Below, one piece after another: positions 40,644-48,828 of a DNA stretch of 53,588 bases; positions within the stretch are counted from its first letter, which is position 1, and each line of letters starts with the position of its first letter. A program made the translations under genes and the position numbers. Source of the DNA: a virus; the IMG/VR virus record IMGVR_UViG_3300025120_000071, positions 1 to 53,588 of that record. The stretch is one strand, 5' to 3'. Under the pieces are notes generated by a model, which had not been told where the DNA came from, made no database searches, and saw only the letters and a list, made by a program, of their open reading frames with translations.

Positions 40644-40858
40644 TGTCTGATTTTATTAATGTTGCAGGTGAAAATAGTTTAGTGCGAGATAAAGAATCTG
40701 GTGCAATATTAAATACTAACAAAAGTGAAATATATCAAGCTAAAGCAAGAAAAAAAGCTAAGGCACAAGCAAAGCATGAATTAGATAACTTAAAGCAAGA
40801 TGTTAGTGATATGAAGATTATGCTTTCAAAAATACTGGAAAAGATAGATGGCGCGTAA
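40643..40858 (+). CDS. small structural-operon protein with coiled coil (71 aa)
   Basis: The N-terminal half (FINVAGENSLVRDKESGAIL, NTNKSEIYQ) is a short block found beside DUF4815-type genes in related phages. The C-terminal half is a coiled coil (KHELDNLKQDVSDMKIML). It overlaps the previous stop by one base and the next gene by 11 bp. It is likely a minor baseplate or assembly protein. Confidence 0.6.
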   Translation: MSDFINVAGENSLVRDKESGAILNTNKSEIYQAKARKKAKAQAKHELDNLKQDVSDMKIMLSKILEKIDGA

Positions 40859-41735
40859 AGTCAATTATAATACTACTGATACTCTATCTACTTTTCAAAC
40901 GAAAGTAAATTTAGAAGCAGATTATGTTGGTGATCTAGACGATCTTAATGCACAGCTTAAATTTGGTGCACTTTTTTACACGCCAGGTATTCTTGATTCT
41001 GCACAAGGTGGTTTTGCACACCAACATTCTAATAGATCCATGTCATTAATAAATGCTCTTAATGCGATTGAAAGCGGATATGAGTATGTTCATGGATTAT
41101 TCAATGATTCTACTGGTGTACTAAATGTACATAATCTTCTTGCAGATTCTGGTCAATTTAATAAAGTTAGAACCGGAACTCTTATTACTGATAGTGACTT
41201 TTTAATTTTAGATAGCGCTACATTTACTACAGTAGTAGGACGATCATTAATTTTTGATAGTGCCCACATTGATAGTGCTAGGATTGATTTTGTTTCTGGT
41301 AAAGTTTTAAACTACGATAGTGGATTCAGATTAATTAACCAAGGACCTACTGGCGTTCTGGCGATCGTACATGGTGTTCCAGCATATTGGCCAGGAGCTG
41401 GAGATTTTAATATATTAAGATTTGACAGTGGATTAACTGCTGACAGCGGAGCTTTTACTAATTTATCTGGTATTAATCTAAATTATGATAGCTCAACACT
41501 TGATACTTTGAGCGTTGATAGTGTACATCTACCAAATAACACGTATATGAATGAGTTGTTATTAGAAAGTTCTACATTTGATCAATTGAACTTTGACAGT
41601 ATTGGCATTACAGATCTTAAAAAATTAGTGTTAACTGGTAGATCACCACTTGATTCTTCTACTTCTGCAGCTGTAGGTTCTATTGTGTTAGCTGGACATT
41701 TAGTATCTACCAATAATGACTCAGCAATATTATAA
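40848..41735 (+). CDS. DS-rich structural protein A (295 aa)
   Basis: N-terminal block KVNYNTTDTLSTFQTKVNLE with YVGDLDDLNAQLKF, then a chain of short DS units (DSDFLILDSATF, FDSAHIDSARIDF, YDSGFR, LDTLSVDSVHL). It is a paralogue of the next gene, sharing GDLDDL and the TNLSGIN-LNYDS segment. The units would suit a beta-solenoid or trimeric fibre. The late promoter of the next gene overlaps its last codons. Confidence 0.6.
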   Translation: MARKVNYNTTDTLSTFQTKVNLEADYVGDLDDLNAQLKFGALFYTPGILDSAQGGFAHQHSNRSMSLINALNAIESGYEYVHGLFNDSTGVLNVHNLLADSGQFNKVRTGTLITDSDFLILDSATFTTVVGRSLIFDSAHIDSARIDFVSGKVLNYDSGFRLINQGPTGVLAIVHGVPAYWPGAGDFNILRFDSGLTADSGAFTNLSGINLNYDSSTLDTLSVDSVHLPNNTYMNELLLESSTFDQLNFDSIGITDLKKLVLTGRSPLDSSTSAAVGSIVLAGHLVSTNNDSAIL

Positions 41736-41738
41736 ATA
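41731..41738 (+). promoter_or_regulatory. T4-type late promoter
   Basis: Exact TATAAATA overlapping the stop codon of the DS-rich gene and 18 bases before the next ATG (41756), with TTAGAGGT between. Confidence 0.7.
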
Positions 41739-41755
41739 GGTTTTAGAGGTAAACT

Positions 41756-42496
41756 ATGGCACGTAAAATAAAAGTAAATACAAATGATGCTATTGGAAGT
41801 ATGGTTTCCAAGCTTAATACTATGTCCAATTATCTTGGTGACCTCGATGATCTAGACTCAAGTTTTAAGATAAGTCAATATGTTGATAGCCCTGATGTTG
41901 GTCACTATGATGATTCAAGTTTTGTAAAAGCTATTAATCATTTGAATTACGAGCTTGACAGTATGAATTCATACTTGACAAGTGGTACAGCTACTATAAG
42001 AGTAGGTGGCATTATAGGTGATAGTGCTACATTTACTCGATTAACAGTTGGAGAACTTATCGTTGATAGTGCTACAATTGATTCTGCCACAGTAACATTA
42101 TTAAGAGGTGCCAGTCTAAGGTATGATAGTGCTACATTTGATTCTGCAAGAATTACTAATCTATCTGGTATTAATATTAATTATGATTCAGCTGATTTTT
42201 CAATTATAAAATCTACTGCAATTTTTGGTGACTCTGCTAGAATTACTAGCATTTCTGGTACCGGAGATTTTAACTTTGCCAATGGTCATATATCAAATTT
42301 ATATGTAGATAGTGCTGGAATTGTAAATGCAAGCGTTGAAAACTTTGATGCCAATATTGCAAACATTAGTAATATACTTTCAATGGATGGTGTAGATATG
42401 ACAGATGTCCATCAGTTTACTATTAGAGATTCACTCGGAGCTATTCTATTAGGTGGATATTTGATGTCTACAGATTCTGCACTAAGCATACCATAA
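41756..42496 (+). CDS. DS-rich structural protein B (246 aa), paralogue of A
   Basis: Shares the N-terminal layout of the upstream gene (MARKIKVNTNDAIGSMVSKL, SNYLGDLDDL). It continues with even more regular DS units (IGDSATFTRL, IVDSATIDSAT, YDSATFDSARITNLSGIN, INYDSADF, FGDSARITSISG). Its end (FTIRDSLGAILLGGYLMS) resembles that of A. Probably a fibre or whisker-like baseplate component; gene duplication with repeat exchange is likely. Confidence 0.6.
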   Translation: MARKIKVNTNDAIGSMVSKLNTMSNYLGDLDDLDSSFKISQYVDSPDVGHYDDSSFVKAINHLNYELDSMNSYLTSGTATIRVGGIIGDSATFTRLTVGELIVDSATIDSATVTLLRGASLRYDSATFDSARITNLSGININYDSADFSIIKSTAIFGDSARITSISGTGDFNFANGHISNLYVDSAGIVNASVENFDANIANISNILSMDGVDMTDVHQFTIRDSLGAILLGGYLMSTDSALSIP

Positions 42497-42505
42497 GGAC
42501 ATATA

Positions 42506-43483
42506 ATGGCTATAAGACGACCACTAAAAAGGTATGGCCTTTCTGGGTTACAGGAAATGACTGCAGCTGAGGTAACTGCACTAATAAACTATGCAGTTTT
42601 TAAGTATGGTCAATCTCCTGCAGTTTTATTAAATGTGCAGGCTAGTGGTAACTTAGGAAATATTTCAGATACTCGTAAAAAAGCTGGTGCGGCATCATCT
42701 CAAACAGGTGGAGCTTGGCCAGCATCACAAACATACCCGCCTGAATCAACAACTGGAGAACCTGGAACAGTAACAGTTCAATGGAATAAAGTTCAGCAAA
42801 GTTATGTTAGTCCTTTAGACCCAACTTTATCCACTAATCTTAATCCATGTTATTATGATCCTATTACCGGTATTACTGAAATGACTGCAGCAGATATGAG
42901 AGATACATTTATTGGTCCAGCAATTGATATTATCACCGCATCTACTGTTAGTGCATCTACTGCTGGAACTTATTTTGTATCGACAAGTTCTTCTGAAACA
43001 GATTGCACAGCGAAAGGTATAGTTTTTGTTGATACGCGGGCCAATACTTCTTTATATTCTGCTAGCGGAATTCCTGAAGACCGTGACCAACCTCAAGATA
43101 TTCAGAATTATTATTTGCATTTAAGAAATAATACCGCAACAAATCCAGAGCCATTGCCATCAAATAGTAGACCGGTCAGAATTTATTATAATGGCACTAA
43201 CGCTGAAGGCGTACAAGAAATACCTCAATACGGAACTTATAGTATGAATACGCTATTTCTATACTATATGCAATGGTACACTGTTAATGTACCGGGATAT
43301 AGAATTTCGTATAACTGGAGCGGTAGTGGCAATAGCCGAGGTTCAATGACAGATACTATTCTAAATGGTAATGGTAACTATCAGCAATATCAGGCGAATG
43401 CTAATGACTATCGTGCACAAGAGTTTCCTAATGGATCAGCCGTTACCGCGCAAACACATACACTAAAAATTCTTAGGAGTTAA
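42506..43483 (+). CDS. structural protein (325 aa), possible fibre tip
   Basis: Contains two MTAA blocks (LQEMTAAEVTALINYAVFKY near residues 15-35 and TEMTAADMRDTFIGPAIDII near 122-141), suggesting an internally repeated domain. The rest is beta-rich and full of Asn, Tyr, Gly and Thr, as in receptor-binding parts. It starts nine bases after the previous stop, behind AAGGACAT. No family is recognised. Confidence 0.55.
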   Translation: MAIRRPLKRYGLSGLQEMTAAEVTALINYAVFKYGQSPAVLLNVQASGNLGNISDTRKKAGAASSQTGGAWPASQTYPPESTTGEPGTVTVQWNKVQQSYVSPLDPTLSTNLNPCYYDPITGITEMTAADMRDTFIGPAIDIITASTVSASTAGTYFVSTSSSETDCTAKGIVFVDTRANTSLYSASGIPEDRDQPQDIQNYYLHLRNNTATNPEPLPSNSRPVRIYYNGTNAEGVQEIPQYGTYSMNTLFLYYMQWYTVNVPGYRISYNWSGSGNSRGSMTDTILNGNGNYQQYQANANDYRAQEFPNGSAVTAQTHTLKILRS

Positions 43484-43487
43484 AATA

Positions 43488-43982
43488 ATGAGATTTATCG
43501 ATGCATATTTTACTAACAATGAAAGAACTGTTGTAAGTATACTGTGGGAAAATGATAAGAAAGAAGTAGTAGAAGAAACAGTCTTGGCAGAAGCAAATGA
43601 GGCTGGCTGGGAAAATCTTTTGAATCAACCTGAAGTTACTATTGATAAGTTACATGAAAGAACTGTAAATAGGAATAGAGAACAGCGCGCTATTTTCGAA
43701 GAACAGGTATTAGAAATTGCTAAACGTGACGGATTAATTTACGACGGTGATATAGTTAATACCGATTTGTATAAAATGTTTGTAAAAGCTATTTTTAATA
43801 CCGAACTTACAGAAAAAGAAGTAAAAGAACAACTCTTTATGTTTAAACTAGCATTATTTGAATTAGATAAAATTAAAGAGTCCGATAATCGTGAAATGAA
43901 AGCGGCATTACGAAAAGCTGAAACTCTACCAGTTGCTTTGAAAATTGGATGTGAATTATTCGAGAGCGACCTCTCTTCTTAA
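43488..43982 (+). CDS. hypothetical protein at end of fibre operon (164 aa)
   Basis: Begins MRFIDAYFTNNERTVVSILW and continues mainly helical and charged, with KLALFELDKIKESDNREMKA near the end. This type of protein closes fibre operons in related marine phages (from memory) and could be a fibre assembly chaperone, but this is not shown. Its last 27 bp overlap the end of the converging radical SAM gene, and no terminator is visible. Confidence 0.6.
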   Translation: MRFIDAYFTNNERTVVSILWENDKKEVVEETVLAEANEAGWENLLNQPEVTIDKLHERTVNRNREQRAIFEEQVLEIAKRDGLIYDGDIVNTDLYKMFVKAIFNTELTEKEVKEQLFMFKLALFELDKIKESDNREMKAALRKAETLPVALKIGCELFESDLSS

Positions 43983-45038
43983 TTGAAATTGATTAGCTTT
44001 TCTAAGTTGTGTACTACATTGCTTTCTACATATTCCTGTAGGGTTATTACTAATACTTTCTTGTAAAGTTTTTGTATACCATTCGCTTTTAATTATATCT
44101 TTAAGTGGTGTAAATTTAATATTATGAAGTAAAGCATTAGCTTTGAAATCTTTAACTAATTCAATTTCATTAAAACTTGGTCTATATTGGCTATAGACCG
44201 ATGCGCCAAAATAACAACACGGCCACACTAATCCGTCAAAATTAATATTCAAGTTATTAGTAACTGCCCACTTACAAATTATCTCATTGCTTAAATTAAT
44301 ATTTTCACCTAAAGGCACTTGAGTATTTGTCCACGGTTTATCAGCCCATTCTAATATTACTTCGTTATTATTTTCATCTAAAAACTTATATGGTTTATAG
44401 TTGCCATTTTTGTCTTGCTTAAATCTATCACTCTTTACAAATGCATTATTTTGGCTACCATAAGATTTTGTTAATTCTTTAATTTCTTCCATATAATCTT
44501 GATTATGTTTAAAGATAATACTTTGAGATCTAGTTATAGATTTTCCGTTATCACTAAACGCTTTCATATTATCTAAAACTTTTTGTAATTTAGTATTTCT
44601 TCTATACATAGAATGCATTTCTTGATTAATACCATCAATATCAAATATTGTAATGAAATTTTTTCTATGATGTTTTAAAGCTAATCCACCTAACCACCAC
44701 CAATATTCTTCTGTACGCATTGATCCATTAGTAATATTAGTAAGAGTTGCATCGACTGGTAACATTTCTAATAAATGGTCTATAATTTCATATGCATCTG
44801 GATTCATCATAGGGTCTCCCCACGTTGGCGAAAAAGTAATTGATTTAACATTTTTCAATTGCTCTTTTGTATATACTGATTTTACGGCATCAATACTCCA
44901 GTGCATTAGTGGTATGTTTTCTCTTTTCTTTAACCCACCAGAAGTATGATCGGTACGAGCACATTGCGGACATTTGGCATTACAGTGTGTTGTAAAATCT
45001 AATACAAGACTTATATCTTTATTTTTCCATTTATGCAT
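43956..45038 (-). CDS. radical SAM protein with SPASM-like C-terminus
   Basis: Last gene of the minus-strand biosynthetic operon. The 4Fe-4S/SAM site is THCNAKCPQCAR (C19, C23, C26). SITFSPTWGDPMMNP gives the GGE-like strand in altered form (GDP). The C-terminal part has CKWAVTNNLNINFDGLVWPCC and CRKQCSTQL, a SPASM-like pattern with an auxiliary cluster. It would carry out a radical reaction on a peptide or sugar substrate. Its 5' end overlaps the upstream glycosyltransferase by 8 bp. Confidence 0.8.
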   Translation of the reverse strand: MHKWKNKDISLVLDFTTHCNAKCPQCARTDHTSGGLKKRENIPLMHWSIDAVKSVYTKEQLKNVKSITFSPTWGDPMMNPDAYEIIDHLLEMLPVDATLTNITNGSMRTEEYWWWLGGLALKHHRKNFITIFDIDGINQEMHSMYRRNTKLQKVLDNMKAFSDNGKSITRSQSIIFKHNQDYMEEIKELTKSYGSQNNAFVKSDRFKQDKNGNYKPYKFLDENNNEVILEWADKPWTNTQVPLGENINLSNEIICKWAVTNNLNINFDGLVWPCCYFGASVYSQYRPSFNEIELVKDFKANALLHNIKFTPLKDIIKSEWYTKTLQESISNNPTGICRKQCSTQLRKANQFQLRREVALE

Positions 45039-45792
45039 TTAGTATTATTCCAAAGTCTTTATTAACGACATGATAGAAATGCGCGCCGGCCGATACATCT
45101 CTGTGTGTATTATCTAATATAAAATTCCATTGCAATCCTATATTAGTATATGGAAGATTATATCTTTCTATTATATATGTTAAATAGACTTCATTGTTTG
45201 GTTTCCACTTACTACTTATTTCAGTAGGATATAGATTATCTTCTTTTGCCTTATGATATACATCATAACATTTAGAAAAATCCATCAATCGCGCTGATTT
45301 TTTATTAACGCCAATTACACCAGTATTAATAACTAGATTGCTGTTGTTAATATCATCTAAAAGCAACATTGCGTTTTTACAACATGCTTTTAAATACATA
45401 TCCATAGGATGCCAATTATCATCTTTCGTTCTGTATCCACGTACTTCATCTGGTATTGTTGTATCAATGTTATAAACACAAATTGTATTAAGATCGAAAT
45501 GCTCGAAAAAAGATAGATGTGTATTAATAATTACATCAAAGTCAAGATACAACACTTCATCATACTCTTGTGTTAACTTTTTTATCATACTTATTTTTTG
45601 AAATTGTATAACATCATAGCTGCTTTCAACATCTGTAAATAATTTATAATCAGCACCGCATAACTTAGCATAGGCCTGATGATTGCCTATGATTTGTTCT
45701 TTATATTTTTTAAATTGATTGCGCTTATATGAAGGAGCAGATGTGTGTTTATCTATATCTTCTCGATAAATGCTAAAGATTATTCGTTTCAC
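45031..45792 (-). CDS. putative glycosyltransferase (GT-A, DxD)
   Basis: GT-A protein with YLDFDVII (D84, D86) and NTGVIGVNKKS. I place the start at GTG 45792, behind TTAGGAAT, giving MKRIIFSIYRED like its neighbour. An ATG at 45813 in frame is an alternative that adds seven residues. It overlaps the upstream gene by 20 bp. It resembles the next gene upstream in layout, so the two form a pair. Confidence 0.65.
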   Translation of the reverse strand: MKRIIFSIYREDIDKHTSAPSYKRNQFKKYKEQIIGNHQAYAKLCGADYKLFTDVESSYDVIQFQKISMIKKLTQEYDEVLYLDFDVIINTHLSFFEHFDLNTICVYNIDTTIPDEVRGYRTKDDNWHPMDMYLKACCKNAMLLLDDINNSNLVINTGVIGVNKKSARLMDFSKCYDVYHKAKEDNLYPTEISSKWKPNNEVYLTYIIERYNLPYTNIGLQWNFILDNTHRDVSAGAHFYHVVNKDFGIILNA

Positions 45793-46546
45793 ACCAATTC
45801 CTAACATATTCAAAGTCTTTATTGATGCAATGAATAAACTTAGTATTAGAAGGTATGTAACTAAATTTATCCATAAAATAGTGCCAACCGGTTTGATATA
45901 GATTCTGATACTCTTTTATTTTACACGCAAAAATAGTTTCATTGTCATATCCAAATAAGTTACGTATGTCTTCTGGCCAGAAATCATCTTCTTTTAGTTC
46001 TTTCATTTCTTGTAATATTGTATGAAGCTCTCCAAAATAATCAAGTGCACTTAAATCATTTTTATATGCGCCAACAATGCCGGTATTAAAAACTTCTTTT
46101 GTATGTCCCATCGCTCTGGCATTCCAATATTTAGCCAATGGAGATCGAATACTGTGACTGCTTCTATTAATATCTTTGAATCTCCAGTCTTCAGACATAA
46201 CTGCAATACCTTTTGATAGATCCCATTCTTCAAAGAAGTTTAGTTTTGTTACAGGTATAACATCCATATCTAAGTAAAGTATTTCATCATGTTCAAGTTT
46301 ATATAACAAAAACATTTTATAAAAATTTATAATGTTATATTCAGATATATCTGGACCGAACTGTTTACTAAATTCTATATAGTCATCATCATAAGTAAAG
46401 TGTTTATATTCTACGCCACAATGATTTGCATATTGTTGCTGTCGTTCTAGCAACCAAGAATAGTTTTGGTTAAACTTATCTTTATTTTCAAAGTGAGATA
46501 CAGGTTTTTGTATATCGATATAAAGACTATAGATTATTTTAGACAA
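45773..46546 (-). CDS. putative glycosyltransferase (GT-A, DxD)
   Basis: Opens MSKIIYSLYIDI, with LYLDMDVIP (D93, D95) and FNTGIVGAYKND as acceptor loop. The C-terminal FIHCINKDFEYV is also seen in shorter form in its neighbour (YHVVNKDFG). The same type of enzyme occurs in the plus-strand island (2038, 3765, 5437), so both islands use related transferases. Sugar unknown. Confidence 0.68.
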   Translation of the reverse strand: MSKIIYSLYIDIQKPVSHFENKDKFNQNYSWLLERQQQYANHCGVEYKHFTYDDDYIEFSKQFGPDISEYNIINFYKMFLLYKLEHDEILYLDMDVIPVTKLNFFEEWDLSKGIAVMSEDWRFKDINRSSHSIRSPLAKYWNARAMGHTKEVFNTGIVGAYKNDLSALDYFGELHTILQEMKELKEDDFWPEDIRNLFGYDNETIFACKIKEYQNLYQTGWHYFMDKFSYIPSNTKFIHCINKDFEYVRNWCETNNL

Positions 46547-47189
46547 GACCTATTACCATATATCTTTCATAATTGTTTGACATTACTTTAGTGCCTTTAT
46601 ATATGATACGTGATAATCCAGATTTTTTTACGAAATCGTCTTCACTAATACTACAATTTATGTGATCATCAACATAGAACATGTTATTACTCTGCAAGGC
46701 GAATATACATGTTTTTATATATTTTTTATTAGCAATCAATTCAGGTAAATCTGGCATGTGTTCTGATGATGTATTAATAACTAAATCAGTTCTTTCCCAG
46801 TCCGGAGTTTTCTCTATAGTTTTTACATCTCCATAGGTTGCTTTATATTTTTTATTTTTATAATAACACATTTTTGCAAATGCTTTAAGTGCTTTTTTAT
46901 CTAAATCAATATTTTCTAGTAATCCTATTCCTATGCTATCTTCTAAAAAATCTATAAGAGGGTAACCTAGCCATCCTCCATATAATTGGATAATAGTATT
47001 ATCGAAAGGAAGAAAGCTTCCTCTCATCTTCTTCAATTCATCAGCTAGCCATTTTTTACATTTTAGTTGATCTGGTGATAAACTTATAATCGCTTGTTCA
47101 AAATTGTATTCCATTTTGCTTAGTTCACGCAGAAATTTCCAGTAAAATGGATCAATAATATTGTTCAAAACCTCTGTATCCTTCATCAT
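46539..47189 (-). CDS. putative class I SAM-dependent methyltransferase-like protein
   Basis: Rossmann-like layout with IQLYGGWLGYPLIDFL (about residues 67-82), then an acidic strand LLENIDLDKKAL and DLVINTSSEHMPDLPELI (about 134-152) in the motif IV place. The NTSSEHM element is a pattern I associate with phage-encoded methyltransferase-like proteins. The start at 47189 overlaps the upstream gene by 38 bp; a later ATG at 47114 is possible. Substrate unknown. Confidence 0.55.
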   Translation of the reverse strand: MMKDTEVLNNIIDPFYWKFLRELSKMEYNFEQAIISLSPDQLKCKKWLADELKKMRGSFLPFDNTIIQLYGGWLGYPLIDFLEDSIGIGLLENIDLDKKALKAFAKMCYYKNKKYKATYGDVKTIEKTPDWERTDLVINTSSEHMPDLPELIANKKYIKTCIFALQSNNMFYVDDHINCSISEDDFVKKSGLSRIIYKGTKVMSNNYERYMVIGLV

Positions 47190-47856
47190 CTAAAAGAAAA
47201 CGATTTTTTATTTTATCAGTTTTTCTTCTCCAACCGTTAAATATACAAATATTGTAGTTTTTTTCAAAAAAATAATTTGGTTCTATATCGTCACCGGCTC
47301 TCCAATAACGATTTTCATCTATACCGTATAATCTGGAATAAACTTCATCCCTTGGTATATACAATAGTTTTTCATTTTGGTCATGATCTAAATAAGAATC
47401 TATTCCATTATATTTTAACATGTAATAATCTTGATTTTTTTCAAATTTATTCCACATATCGGTGCAGTCACCGGACCATATCATAATGGATGAATTTAAT
47501 TTTGTGTCAAATTCAGTTATATCATATGGTTTCCAATATGCTTTTATAAGACAAAGCATATTTTCTACACAAAGGTTTTTTAAATGTGTAATATTATTTT
47601 GTATTACTATATCTAAATCTAAAAACATTGTTGATGTTTTAGTCGGATATTCAAAGAGAGTCAGTTTCCACCACCAATTTTCTAAATCATAATCAGGTAA
47701 TGGTTGGATAATAACGTTACGATTTATTCCATTTGCATTTTCTGTATGGCATATAAAATTAAAGTCACCATGAAAGTTTTTACATACCATTCGATATAAT
47801 CGATTAACATGCTCATGGCTAAATTTATCACCCCACTTTAAACATATAATATTCAT
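47152..47856 (-). CDS. putative glycosyltransferase (GT-A, DxD)
   Basis: Starts MNIICLKWGDKFSHEHVNRL, then WWKLTLFEY and MFLDLDIVI (D80, D82), and LNSSIMIWSGD. This is the layout of a GT8/DUF-type glycosyltransferase group with N-terminal KWG. It overlaps both neighbours. Donor and acceptor unknown. Confidence 0.65.
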   Translation of the reverse strand: MNIICLKWGDKFSHEHVNRLYRMVCKNFHGDFNFICHTENANGINRNVIIQPLPDYDLENWWWKLTLFEYPTKTSTMFLDLDIVIQNNITHLKNLCVENMLCLIKAYWKPYDITEFDTKLNSSIMIWSGDCTDMWNKFEKNQDYYMLKYNGIDSYLDHDQNEKLLYIPRDEVYSRLYGIDENRYWRAGDDIEPNYFFEKNYNICIFNGWRRKTDKIKNRFLLDDEGYRGFEQYY

Positions 47857-48509
47857 ATCATGAACCGCTTAGTATTACGCGCTTGATATTTATCTCTGAA
47901 CTCTTTTGGACTACTGCTTTTATTTCTGGATCTATCAGATATAACTATGCTCATTTCTATATTATTATTTTTTGCTATTTGCTGTGCTTTTTCTATCTTA
48001 TGTTGATTAAAATCAAATAATATAAATTGCCATATAACTTTTTTACTTAGTTTTGCACCAAGAAACATTGCTTCAAATACTAGTTCACTATTTTGTTTAA
48101 TTCTGTATTCCGGAACTTCGCCCGGCAAATTATCTAAGCCGAATACCCAAGATACGTTATCACCATGTATACTATATGCATCTTTATACCAGTCTATATT
48201 TTTTTGATGAGCGGCAGTAGCAACATTAAATAGTTTTTTTGGATATTCATTTGTTATGGCTAATATTTCTTTAAACTTTGGATGATATATTGGATCAGAT
48301 ATTTGTCCGCACATATTAATACGGGTAAAATAGTCAGCCATTTTTCTAAAATTATCGATAGATATAGCTGTAGAATTTTTAATTTTATTTTTTGCTCTTG
48401 GGTCTTGACGCTGGCAACCTGGACATTCTAAAACACATTTACTACACATATCTAAGTTACATCTTGCATTATATGCTTGACGCATTATATATTCTTCATA
48501 ATCACCCAT
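47853..48509 (-). CDS. radical SAM core protein without SPASM domain
   Basis: I start it at ATG 48509 behind TGTGGAG; a longer frame from 48593 would overlap the upstream gene by 92 bp. The cluster is CSKCVLECPGCQRQ (CxxxCxxC = C25, C29, C32) with two further cysteines just before (C17, C22). MCGQISDPIYHPKF stands in for the usual GGEP strand. The 218-aa protein covers only the barrel part. The gene just upstream encodes a separate SPASM-like piece, so the two may form one split enzyme. Confidence 0.7.
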   Translation of the reverse strand: MGDYEEYIMRQAYNARCNLDMCSKCVLECPGCQRQDPRAKNKIKNSTAISIDNFRKMADYFTRINMCGQISDPIYHPKFKEILAITNEYPKKLFNVATAAHQKNIDWYKDAYSIHGDNVSWVFGLDNLPGEVPEYRIKQNSELVFEAMFLGAKLSKKVIWQFILFDFNQHKIEKAQQIAKNNNIEMSIVISDRSRNKSSSPKEFRDKYQARNTKRFMI

Positions 48510-48828
48510 TATATACTCCACATTTTTTTCTACATACTCTTGGAGCACGATCAGGTTCATGTAGTATGGAATACATGAACATTTTCCAAACATCAGAATT
48601 TATTATATCATCTACACTTACATTGTTTTCTAATTTTAATTTATCATCTTTAAATCCAAGATTTTCAAATGCTTTTTCTTCTAGATCATCACACCAACAA
48701 CAAGGTAATATAAAACCATCAGCACAATATGCAATACCTTTTACGTATTTCTTTTTTGCATATATCTTCTCACCTTCTTCATCATAGTAAAAAGGTGAGC
48801 ATTCAGGTTTTATATAAGATAAAGTCAT
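48502..48828 (-). CDS. stand-alone SPASM-like Fe-S protein
   Basis: A 108-aa protein with CADGFILPCCWCDD (C35, C43, C44, C46), an interior DVWKMFMYSILHE helix, and CRKKC (C98, C102). This matches the C-terminal auxiliary-cluster region of radical SAM proteins such as the one at 43956 (INFDGLVWPCC, WYTKTL, CRKQC), but without any barrel. Its stop overlaps the start of the radical SAM core gene by 8 bp. It also overlaps the carbamoyltransferase end by 26 bp. A partner or split half of the neighbouring enzyme is the best guess. Confidence 0.65.
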   Translation of the reverse strand: MTLSYIKPECSPFYYDEEGEKIYAKKKYVKGIAYCADGFILPCCWCDDLEEKAFENLGFKDDKLKLENNVSVDDIINSDVWKMFMYSILHEPDRAPRVCRKKCGVYNG

